From an uncultured Erysipelotrichaceae bacterium (GTDB taxonomy: Bacteria; Bacillota_I; Bacilli_A; RF39; UBA660), in NCBI GenBank assembly GCA_902803685.1, contig CADCQR010000003.1, positions 1 through 13,887 on the forward strand: a stretch of DNA of 13,887 nt. The letters are read 5' to 3'. This document shows positions 1-7,692 of this stretch, in pieces (within the stretch, counting starts at the first letter, position 1; every line of letters begins with the position of its first letter). Made by a program: the position numbers and the translations under genes. Below the pieces are notes generated by a model. That model was not told the DNA's origin and searched no databases. It saw nothing but the letters and a program-made list of their open reading frames with translations.

Positions 1-1113
<1,113 letters not shown>

Positions 1114-1205
1114 TGGTAAATATGAGGGATGGTAATTTAGGTGTCTGTTATTAAAAGAGTAGCTACTAGCAAAGAAATGAAAAAAATTATAACATTGTTA
1201 AAAGA

Positions 1206-1577
1206 ATGACTGGTGGCATGAAGTTTAACGAAAATATGGTGAATATTAATTGGAAGAGAGTAAGATGGATTTGTGATATAGGTTATACCTTTATGTCAAA
1301 GGAAAAAGGTGTTAAATTTAAAAAGATTGACTTAAATGGTGTGAACTCGCAAACTCTATTCCTAAAAATATTATATCTAATGGAATTGTGCTATATATAC
1401 TTAGTGGATGTTGAACATATATTTCCATTAATTCTTGCTTCAAATGAATCGTTTAATACTAAGATGCATTATCAAATTGATGTAGACAAAAACGTAAATT
1501 ATTATATTCTTAAATATAAATCGGTTAATAAGGAGAAGAAGTATTCAATTTCATTAGATAATATAAAATTTGATTAA
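1206..1577 (+). CDS. Hypothetical protein, 123 aa, doubtful gene
   Basis: I do not recognise this protein. It is Lys/Asn/Ile/Tyr-rich with one hydrophobic stretch (about residues 50-80, SQTLFLKILYLMELCYIYLV) that could be an amphipathic or membrane helix. There is no convincing ribosome-binding site before the ATG at 1206 or the internal ATGs at 1218 and 1233. Its start overlaps, as ATGA, the stop of a 22-codon reading frame that begins with GTG at 1141 and has GAGGGA at 1124-1129. This could be translational coupling or the remains of a decayed gene. A strong terminator follows 20 nt after the stop, so the stretch is at least transcribed sequence ahead of a transcript end. Nothing else was recognised in 1114-1205. 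Confidence 0.33.
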   Translation: MTGGMKFNENMVNINWKRVRWICDIGYTFMSKEKGVKFKKIDLNGVNSQTLFLKILYLMELCYIYLVDVEHIFPLILASNESFNTKMHYQIDVDKNVNYYILKYKSVNKEKKYSISLDNIKFD

Positions 1578-1597
1578 GCTGATTTATTAGGCATTAT

Positions 1598-1637
1598 AAC
1601 AGATAACTATGTATGAAGATAGTTATCTGTTTTTTTA
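1598..1637 (+). terminator. Rho-independent terminator
   Basis: Perfect 13-bp inverted repeat, AACAGATAACTAT (1598-1610) and ATAGTTATCTGTT (1619-1631), with an 8-nt loop and a T-run through 1637. It closes the transcript carrying the resistance gene and the small ORF, and separates them from the regulator at 1748. Confidence 0.9.
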
Positions 1638-1710
1638 TAATATTATGTTGGGCTATATAACTTTTTTATTAAATTCTACTGTTACTCTACTTGTTTTTTC
1701 TTATCAATAA

Positions 1711-1730
1711 TAGAATATTGTGTTATTCTA
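1711..1730. promoter_or_regulatory. Perfect palindrome upstream of the HTH-ATPase-CYTH gene, candidate operator
   Basis: TAGAATA (1711-1717), a 6-bp centre TTGTGT, then TATTCTA (1724-1730): 7-bp arms, 20 bp in all. It ends 7 nt before the GGAGGTG ribosome-binding site (1738-1744). Both possible -10 hexamers here lie inside it: TAGAAT 1711-1716 and TATTCT 1724-1729, the latter with TTATCA 1701-1706 at 17 bp. The gene downstream starts with an HTH domain, so autoregulation is a reasonable inference. It could instead act as an RNA hairpin. Confidence 0.45.
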
Positions 1731-1747
1731 AATGCGTGGAGGTGCTT

Positions 1748-3070
1748 ATGGACAATTATAGATTTGGCAATTATTTATATGAGTTGAGAAGACAAAGGGG
1801 ATTAACACAAGAAGACTTGGCTAGACTTATTGGTGTTACAGGGAAGGCTGTTTCAAAATGGGAAACGGGTAGCAGTAAGCCTTCTATAGCTAATTTACAG
1901 GAATTAAGCGAGGTATTCGATATTTCCCTAGATGATTTACTTGCTACTAATGGTCGAGAGGCTAAAGATAAAAAAATATATAAAATAGTGCTTACTGGTG
2001 GGCCTTGTGCTGGAAAGTCTACAGCTATGAATTGGATTCAAAATTATTTTCGGAAATTAGGGTACGCAGTTTTGTTTGTACCAGAAGTGGCTACAGAGCT
2101 TATAACGGGCGGGCTTGCGCCTTGGAATGCTAAATCAATTTTAGCTTATCAAGATTGTATTTTGCAATTGCAATTAGCAAAAGAAAAGGCTTTTGAAAAA
2201 GGGGCATTGAATTTACCAGATGATAAAATATTAATTGTCTGCGATAGGGGAGCTTTAGATAATAAAGCATATATGAGTACCCGTGAGTTTAATACTTTGT
2301 TACGTTTGTCGAATTTAAACGAGGTTGAGTTGCGAGATTCCTATGATGCAGTTTTTCATCTAGTTACTGCCGCTAAAGGCGCAAAGGATTTCTATAATCT
2401 GGATAATCAAGCACGGACAGAGAATATAGAACAAGCTGTTGTCTTAGATAAGAAGACGGTGGCGGCTTGGACTGGGCATCCACATTTAAGAATAATAGGT
2501 AACTATCCTGATTTTGAATATAAAATGAAGCAGTTAATTAAGGAGATATCCCATTTTTTAGGGGAACCAGAGCCTTACGAAATAGAAAGAAAGTTTCTAA
2601 TAGAAATGCCAGATTTAGAATATTTGAGTAATTTGCCAAATTGTGAAAAAGTTTCTATTGTACAAACATATTTAAAATCTGATGGCGATCAAGAAGTGCG
2701 TATAAGACAACGCGGAGCTGATGGACATTATACTTATTCGAAAACTAAGAAGATAACTCTTAGTCCAACAACAAGAATTGAATTTGAGTCTCGATTAAGT
2801 AAGGATGAATATCTAACTGAAATGTTTAATGCTGATCAAAGTAGGGGACAGATTATTAAAGACAGATACTGTTTGTCATATGGAGACCAATATTTTGAGA
2901 TTGATGTCTTTCCTTTTTGGGAAGATAAAGCAATAGCGGAAATAGAACTCACTGATGAAAATCAAGATATTACATTTCCAGAGTTTATTAATGTTATAAA
3001 AGAAGTTACTGATGATATTGATTATAAGAACTCATCTTTAGCGGCTTATCAAAAGAAGCTGAATTATTGA
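1748..3070 (+). CDS. XRE-type HTH / P-loop ATPase (NadR/TTD14-like) / CYTH three-domain protein
   Basis: Probable cytoplasmic regulator or nucleotide/phosphate-binding enzyme of 440 aa; its substrate is unknown. I chose ATG 1748 because GGAGGTG (1738-1744) precedes it and the Met begins a standard HTH. The frame stays open 19 codons upstream, but that stretch has no such site. Domains: HTH_3 at residues 6-65 (LTQEDLARLIGVTGKAVSKWETG); P-loop domain at about 77-270 with Walker A GGPCAGKST (84-92), an ILIVCDRGALD strand (161-171) and a basic segment QARTENIEQAVVLDKK (221-236); CYTH domain at about 277-438 with EIERK (278-282), RIRQRG, SKTKK, RIEFE, FEIDVF and AEIEL, the usual acidic and basic residues of the triphosphate tunnel. 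P-loop plus CYTH is the layout of TTD14-type proteins; an added HTH suggests DNA binding controlled by a ligand. All three domains look intact. No ribosomal or operon partner is evident. Confidence 0.88.
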   Translation: MDNYRFGNYLYELRRQRGLTQEDLARLIGVTGKAVSKWETGSSKPSIANLQELSEVFDISLDDLLATNGREAKDKKIYKIVLTGGPCAGKSTAMNWIQNYFRKLGYAVLFVPEVATELITGGLAPWNAKSILAYQDCILQLQLAKEKAFEKGALNLPDDKILIVCDRGALDNKAYMSTREFNTLLRLSNLNEVELRDSYDAVFHLVTAAKGAKDFYNLDNQARTENIEQAVVLDKKTVAAWTGHPHLRIIGNYPDFEYKMKQLIKEISHFLGEPEPYEIERKFLIEMPDLEYLSNLPNCEKVSIVQTYLKSDGDQEVRIRQRGADGHYTYSKTKKITLSPTTRIEFESRLSKDEYLTEMFNADQSRGQIIKDRYCLSYGDQYFEIDVFPFWEDKAIAEIELTDENQDITFPEFINVIKEVTDDIDYKNSSLAAYQKKLNY

Positions 3071-3082
3071 TTTTAATCTCTA

Positions 3083-3111
3083 TTGCTCTAAAACAGTATT
3101 GATTATATAAT
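3083..3111 (+). promoter_or_regulatory. Sigma-A type promoter for the CmpB-like gene
   Basis: -35 TTGCTC (3083-3088), 17-bp spacer, -10 TATAAT (3106-3111). The predicted transcript start near 3118 leaves a leader of about 19 nt containing GAGAGG (3124-3129). A 20-bp imperfect palindrome AGTATT-N8-AATACT (3095-3114) straddles the -10. Confidence 0.65.
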
Positions 3112-3136
3112 ACTAATATAATAGAGAGGTTTTAAT

Positions 3137-3772
3137 ATGAAAGCATTTTTAAAACAATATCTTAATAATAATTTTAAATTGGAAAAATGGCAAATATTTG
3201 GAATTACATGTTTGGTAATTGCATTGACTGGTTTTTTTGGATGGATCTATGAGTTCTTCTTTTACTACTTAAATAGTGGTATGAAAGAATTTTATTGGAG
3301 AGGTAGTAATTTTTTGCCTTGGATTAACATATATGCTGTTGGTTCAATTATGATAGTTTTACTTACATATAAACTTAGAAATAACCCATTTCTGGTATTC
3401 ATTATTTCTTTTTTATCAACTGGTATTTTGGAGTTTATTACAGGGTATGTTTGTTTTGAATTTTTTGGTGGCTTAAGATTATGGGATTATAATACTGAAA
3501 TATTAAATTTTGGTAATATTTATGGATATGTTTGTTTAAGGAGTGTACTATTCTTTGGATTATCGAGTCTATTGTTAATGTATTGCCTGTTACCTTTTTG
3601 CATTTACTTATCTAGAAAGATGAATAAAAAAGTTTTCTTATTATTAAGCACCTCCCTTTGCTTTTTATGTTTATTTGACAAATTATATAATTTTCTTTTA
3701 GCAAAATTATTTGGTTGGCCTGATGCTATTAGTATATATAGTAAACTTGGTTTTAACTTTATGAAGTATTGA
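3137..3772 (+). CDS. CmpB-type putative ABC-transporter-related membrane protein (PF06541-like)
   Basis: Integral membrane protein of 211 aa with about five membrane segments (residues 18-44, 62-80, 84-107, 128-158, 165-187). The motifs GWIYE (35-39), LEFITGYVCFE (98-108) and LRLWDY (113-118) match what I know of the family annotated as 'putative ABC transporter permease, CmpB type' (PF06541), widespread in Firmicutes. Its biochemical role is not established; it has no ATPase domain and no ATPase gene lies beside it. The start is supported by GAGAGG (3124-3129), 7 nt before the ATG. It has its own promoter and is followed immediately by a terminator, so it is probably monocistronic, though transcripts from the upstream regulator could read through because no terminator lies between them. 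Confidence 0.8.
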   Translation: MKAFLKQYLNNNFKLEKWQIFGITCLVIALTGFFGWIYEFFFYYLNSGMKEFYWRGSNFLPWINIYAVGSIMIVLLTYKLRNNPFLVFIISFLSTGILEFITGYVCFEFFGGLRLWDYNTEILNFGNIYGYVCLRSVLFFGLSSLLLMYCLLPFCIYLSRKMNKKVFLLLSTSLCFLCLFDKLYNFLLAKLFGWPDAISIYSKLGFNFMKY

Positions 3773-3805
3773 AAAGAGAATATTTGATTATATTCTCTTT
3801 TTGTA
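3772..3805. terminator. Bidirectional terminator between convergent genes
   Basis: AAAAGAGAATAT (3772-3783) and ATATTCTCTTTT (3790-3801) form a 12-bp stem with a 6-nt loop, followed by T's on the plus strand. Read on the minus strand the stem is followed by only a short T-run (complement of GAAAA), so it may also serve the convergent gene ending at 3806, less strongly. Confidence 0.85.
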
Positions 3806-4744
3806 TTATATCTTGTATTTTATGATTTTATTTATTTTAGGTAGAGCATAGAAATATGTATCAGAACTATTCTCAAACAAAATATACAACTGTTTATCTT
3901 TATAAAATAGTTCTTCTGCCATAGGAGCTATTTTTACATTTTCTATTAAATTATCTTTATTGAAATGATAATATGGAATATCTTGACCATTTAGTTTATA
4001 TATTTCTTGCTTGTTAGTTAAGGGATTGCTATAAATACTTAGATTTGAATTAATAAGATTCGTGAATGACTGAGTAACTATAAATTTATTATCTTCTGTT
4101 ATTGCTAGACCCTGAACCATTTTTGGAAGTGAGATTATATAGTCTGGACTGTTATAGTCAATTTCTTCCTTTAATATGTATCCCATTAATAGTGGATTGT
4201 CATCTTTTATTGGATAAAACGGCTTTAAGAAAAAGTCCCCTATCCAAAGAATATTATTGTTGTAAGTACAGAAATCTCCTCTGTTAGGCAATTTTATGTT
4301 TTTATTGCTTTTTACGTAATCGTTATTTGTTTTTAATATTTCTTCTAAACTATATTCATTTATTTCATAATCGTTTGTTATCCATACTTTTGTATTATTT
4401 GTTGTTATTCCACCAACATGATGTATATTGTCACTATCGTCCAGTTCTTTTAATTTTAATTTTTTCAGCAATTTTCCACTTTTAAAGTCACTGACATAGA
4501 GCATACTAACAGTATGTTTACTATTATAGGATGTTTGTAAAACTACCTTGTATTTATCTGAATACGTTAGACCCTGTGGTGTGTATTTTCCTTTGTTCCC
4601 TTGAACAGGAATATCAGTCTCTATGTATTTATCTTTTGATAGCGTATATAGAATATTTAACCTTAGATAGTCGGCTATTAAAATAAAAACGATAATTAGT
4701 AAAATAATTCTTGCATATTTAAATGCTTTTTTTAAGTACTTCAT
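3806..4744 (-). CDS. Membrane-anchored extracytoplasmic protein, predicted beta-propeller-like
   Basis: 312-aa protein with a short basic N-terminus and one hydrophobic segment (about residues 11-28, ARIILLIIVFILIADYLR) without a clear cleavage site. It is likely a signal anchor holding a large extracellular domain. I start it at the ATG at 4744-4742 because AGGAG (complement of 4750-4754) precedes it by 5 nt; the frame is open 12 codons further but without a site. The body has repeated beta-strand units such as PQGLTYSDKYKVVLQ (56-70), SMLYVSDFKSGKLLKKLKL (80-98), HHVGGITTNNTKVWITND (108-125) and VQGLAITEDNKFIVTQS. This is the pattern of propeller blades seen in secreted hypothetical proteins. 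The 56-98 segment resembles residues 59-100 of the protein at 10879-12174. Function and ligand are unknown. It converges with the CmpB-like gene and diverges from 4852. Confidence 0.75.
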   Translation of the reverse strand: MKYLKKAFKYARIILLIIVFILIADYLRLNILYTLSKDKYIETDIPVQGNKGKYTPQGLTYSDKYKVVLQTSYNSKHTVSMLYVSDFKSGKLLKKLKLKELDDSDNIHHVGGITTNNTKVWITNDYEINEYSLEEILKTNNDYVKSNKNIKLPNRGDFCTYNNNILWIGDFFLKPFYPIKDDNPLLMGYILKEEIDYNSPDYIISLPKMVQGLAITEDNKFIVTQSFTNLINSNLSIYSNPLTNKQEIYKLNGQDIPYYHFNKDNLIENVKIAPMAEELFYKDKQLYILFENSSDTYFYALPKINKIIKYKI

Positions 4745-4792
4745 AATTACTCCTATATTTTTTTTTATTAAGTTTAACACAATTAGATGTTT

Positions 4793-4819
4793 TTGAAAAT
4801 TGGTATTTTATGTTATAGT
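4793..4819 (+). promoter_or_regulatory. Promoter for the DnaQ-fold-like gene
   Basis: -35-like TTGAAA (4793-4798) and an extended -10, TGTTATAGT (4811-4819). The 15-bp spacer is short, but the TGn extension would compensate. An overlapping reading, TAGTAT (4816-4821), gives a 17-bp spacer. The site lies in the 107-bp divergent gap; no equally clear promoter was seen for the minus-strand gene. Confidence 0.5.
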
Positions 4820-4851
4820 ATATTTATATTTTAAATAAGGGAGATAGTCTT

Positions 4852-5322
4852 ATGGATTTTAGTAAAGATAACTATGTAATAGTAGAAGTTATACCTACAC
4901 ATAGTAAAAGTGATAAAGGCTTTATTGCTCAATTGAGTGCCTTGAAGTTAAATGGTATAGTGTTGGAAGATAGATTCGATTATAGAGTGGCTGATGAATT
5001 AATTGAAAATAAAGATTTATTAAATATGATTTCTTATGATAAAAAAGATTTCAAATACGTTAATGATAAAGGTGAGATATTTGAAAAATTTATAGATTGG
5101 ATTGGTGATTATCCACTTATATTAATTGATAATACATATACGTTAGATTATCTAAGAGATATTAAGAATAAAAAAGAGCTTATATATCCGTACTTGAATA
5201 TTGAATATACTCAAGATGTTTTTTCAAAAATAATTGAAAGATATAACTTAGAAGATAGCAATTATTTAGTTGATTTAGTCTATGAAGCTATAATATATGA
5301 GATGAATAATCATGATAAATAG
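4852..5322 (+). CDS. DnaQ-like exonuclease-fold protein, apparently inactive
   Basis: 156-aa cytoplasmic protein with AAGGGAGA (4837-4844) before the ATG. It follows the outline of DEDD-family 3'-5' exonucleases (DnaQ/PolC epsilon type). Residues 8-45, YVIVEVIPTH...FIAQLSALKLNGIVLEDRF, sit where the family has an FDIETTG motif, an IIEIGAVKV strand and a GEIVDEF strand. The FIDWIGDYPLILIDNTYTLDYL stretch sits where it has a FLxFIGDxPLVAHNASFDxxFL stretch. On that alignment the first metal-ligand pair D-x-E becomes E12-x-I14, and the second Asp (in the FD pair of HNASFD) becomes Thr. The protein probably keeps the fold but not catalysis. The match was made by eye, without a search, so the family assignment is moderate. 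It stands alone between its own promoter and the sensor-kinase gene 69 nt downstream. Confidence 0.55.
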   Translation: MDFSKDNYVIVEVIPTHSKSDKGFIAQLSALKLNGIVLEDRFDYRVADELIENKDLLNMISYDKKDFKYVNDKGEIFEKFIDWIGDYPLILIDNTYTLDYLRDIKNKKELIYPYLNIEYTQDVFSKIIERYNLEDSNYLVDLVYEAIIYEMNNHDK

Positions 5323-5335
5323 GTTTTATATTTAG

Positions 5336-5364
5336 TTTACTAACCTAGAAAATTATGTTATCCT
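5336..5364 (+). promoter_or_regulatory. Possible promoter for the hybrid-kinase operon
   Basis: TTTACT (5336-5341), 17-bp spacer, extended -10 TGTTATCCT (5356-5364). The hexamer TATCCT is a poor -10, but the TGn extension is present. No terminator hairpin was seen between 5322 and this site, so read-through from the upstream gene is also possible. Confidence 0.35.
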
Positions 5365-5391
5365 TTAGGAGTAAAGTAGAGGTGTTGTCGT

Positions 5392-7221
5392 ATGAATTAT
5401 ATTGGTGCTACTGCCGATATAGTATCTTTGTGTTTTTTAATTATATTATTATTTATGTACTTTACAAAAAAAGATTTGAAAGATGATATAATATTTTCTT
5501 ATACACTGATTACTAGCTTTTTAACTGTTGTTACAGATTGCTTATTTTTGCTTTCTTGCTGGATATTTCCTGGTAGTTTATATATAATTTGTCTATTTAA
5601 AAGATTTAATAACTATTTTTTTATGTTGTTTTTGATTGCTTTGTCTTGTAATATAATTAGTATTTTGAGTAGAAATAATAAGAAATTACAATTATTTTTT
5701 GAAAAACGACAAAACCTTATTTTTAGAATATTATTATTTGTTATATTTTTAATTGGTTTATTTGAGTTCTCGATGTCCTATGAATACCATTATAGTGGCA
5801 ATTACATTGACTACGTTTTTAGTCACATAAACAATATATTAATAATGATATTATTTACTATTCTATTTGTCGTAAATATATGTTTTATATTTGGAAATAT
5901 TGTAAATACCGATAAAAGAAAGATACTATTGATTTATATTGTATATTTATTTCAAGGGGTTTCAGTATTACTTAATATCTTTGAAGTAACTATTAATTTT
6001 GAGTCTCTTTTTGTTAGTTTGGGAAGCTTCTTTATGTTTTTGTCAGTTGAAAACCCAGATTTAAAGACGATTTCAAAGCTTGAAAATGAAAGGAATTCTG
6101 TACAGTTAGAAAGTGATGCTAAAAATAATTTTTTGAAAGTATTATCAGTTCAACTTAGAAAGCCAGCACAAGAGATTGTTGATTATTTGGAATCAGTTAA
6201 AAGCAGTGATGACGATTCTAATGGTAGTATTAAACCTATACTAGGTGCTTCTCATGAAATTTTGAATATCGTTAATGATTTATATACTCTTACAGAAATT
6301 GATAGTGATAATATTAAAGTTAATGAGATTGAATATGATACCGATACGCTTTTTAAATATGTAGAGAATTATCTTAATGATAATTTGGGTACTAAGCCTG
6401 TTAAATATGGTGTCAAAGTTTCTGAAAATATGCCTAGTAAATTATGTGGCGATTTCGATAAAGTCAAGCATATATTAAGCCATTTACTTGATAATGCCAT
6501 TTGTTATACCAATAGTGGATATATTACGGTTAATTTTCAGTGCGATTATGTGTTTGACAAATGCAATTTGTTGTTTTCAATCATTGATTCTGGTGTAGGA
6601 ATAAGTGCGGAACAGATTCCGAGATTATTTGATAAGTTTTATAGCTTTAAAGAGGGTGAAGTTAACGGAATTGGTTTGGGGTTGTCAATTACTAAGGGTT
6701 ATATTGATTTACTTGATGGTAAAATTGATATACAGTCAGGGCAGGACGTTGGAACTGCAGTTAATGTGTTAATACCGCAATTTGTTGTTGAAGACGTAAA
6801 TCAAATGTCAAGTGATAAGCAAAAGGAAAGGATTAAACGAGATTATACAAAAAATAAGAGGTATAATAGATTGTTAATTGTTGATGATAATTTAATGAAT
6901 GTAAAAGTGGCGGAACATGTATTTACAGAGTTTGGTTATCAGGTTGACTCCGTATTTAGCGGTGTAGATTGTTTAGAAAGAATAAATACAAATCAGGAAT
7001 ATGATATTATATTTATGGATATAATGATGCCAGATATGGATGGGGTTGAGACTTTACATAAATTAAGGGATTTGGAAAATTTTAATATTCCGGTAGTAGC
7101 CTTAACGGCTGATGCTATGGATGGAGCTCGTGAGAAATATTTAAATGAAGGATTTGATGATTATCTTTCTAAACCAATGAATAAAAAAAGGGTAGAAATT
7201 GTTTTAGGAAAATATACATAG
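5392..7221 (+). CDS. 7-TM hybrid sensor histidine kinase-like protein lacking the phosphoacceptor His, with C-terminal receiver
   Basis: 609-aa membrane protein with AGAGGTG (5378-5384) before the ATG. Seven hydrophobic segments (about 7-24, 34-58, 71-93, 108-128, 146-169, 178-199, 203-219) end in an ENPDL motif (220-224) and a short coiled linker. The dimerisation helix aligns as NNFLKVLSVQLRKPAQEIV (245-263) where active kinases have an FLANMSHEIRTPLNAI-type motif. The His is Val253, the following Glu is Gln254 and the Thr is Lys257, so both phosphotransfer and phosphatase signatures are gone. The ATP-binding domain looks complete: N-box HLLDNA (N368), G1 DSGVGIS (399-405), F-box LFDKFYSF (412-419), G2 GIGLG (426-430). 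The receiver (about 492-609) has D498/D499, phospho-Asp D543, T572 and K594. It may bind ATP and act as a conformational sensor, a pseudokinase, or partner of another kinase. The next two genes follow with gaps of 10 and 11 nt. Confidence 0.9.
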   Translation: MNYIGATADIVSLCFLIILLFMYFTKKDLKDDIIFSYTLITSFLTVVTDCLFLLSCWIFPGSLYIICLFKRFNNYFFMLFLIALSCNIISILSRNNKKLQLFFEKRQNLIFRILLFVIFLIGLFEFSMSYEYHYSGNYIDYVFSHINNILIMILFTILFVVNICFIFGNIVNTDKRKILLIYIVYLFQGVSVLLNIFEVTINFESLFVSLGSFFMFLSVENPDLKTISKLENERNSVQLESDAKNNFLKVLSVQLRKPAQEIVDYLESVKSSDDDSNGSIKPILGASHEILNIVNDLYTLTEIDSDNIKVNEIEYDTDTLFKYVENYLNDNLGTKPVKYGVKVSENMPSKLCGDFDKVKHILSHLLDNAICYTNSGYITVNFQCDYVFDKCNLLFSIIDSGVGISAEQIPRLFDKFYSFKEGEVNGIGLGLSITKGYIDLLDGKIDIQSGQDVGTAVNVLIPQFVVEDVNQMSSDKQKERIKRDYTKNKRYNRLLIVDDNLMNVKVAEHVFTEFGYQVDSVFSGVDCLERINTNQEYDIIFMDIMMPDMDGVETLHKLRDLENFNIPVVALTADAMDGAREKYLNEGFDDYLSKPMNKKRVEIVLGKYT

Positions 7222-7231
7222 GAGGATTAAA

Positions 7232-7681
7232 ATGAAAAAATTGTTAGTGGTAGATGATAATAATTTGAATTTGAAAGTAGCATTTAGAATGTTAAAAGGA
7301 TTTAATTTTGACGTTGATACTGCAAAAAGTGGTTTTGAGTGTTTGAATTTGATTAATGAGGATATCAATAGATATGATGCAATTTTCATGGATATAATGA
7401 TGCCTTCAATGGATGGGGTTGAAACTTTTCATAGGCTAAAAGAAATTATTGGCTTTAAAACTCCTGTTATTGCCTTAACAGCTGATGCTATGGAAGGTTC
7501 TCGGGAACGCTATTTGAAAGAGGGCTTTGATGATTATCTTTCTAAGCCAATCAGTAAATTATCGTTGGAGGAAACGTTAAATAAATTTGTCAATTTAAAT
7601 GTAATTATGCAAGAAGAGGTACAAGAATATAAAGATGCCTATGACAGAAATTCTGATAGAGAAGAAATGGATATTATTTAG
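7232..7681 (+). CDS. Single-domain response regulator (receiver only)
   Basis: 149-aa cytoplasmic CheY-like protein. AGGAGG lies 10 nt downstream of the hybrid-kinase stop region and just before the ATG. Receiver residues are present: D8/D9 (VVDDN), phospho-Asp D54 in FMDIMMP, T83 in ALTADAM and K105 in DYLSKP. The domain spans about 2-122; a 27-residue acidic and charged tail (EEVQEYKDAYDRNSDREEM) follows, with no DNA-binding or enzymatic output domain. It is strikingly similar to the receiver at the end of the preceding protein: FMDIMMPxMDGVET, ALTADAM and EGFDDYLSKP are shared. This suggests duplication within the operon. With no output domain, it would act by protein-protein contact or as a phosphate shuttle or sink. 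Confidence 0.93.
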   Translation: MKKLLVVDDNNLNLKVAFRMLKGFNFDVDTAKSGFECLNLINEDINRYDAIFMDIMMPSMDGVETFHRLKEIIGFKTPVIALTADAMEGSRERYLKEGFDDYLSKPISKLSLEETLNKFVNLNVIMQEEVQEYKDAYDRNSDREEMDII

Positions 7682-7692
7682 GAGTTGTGTAT

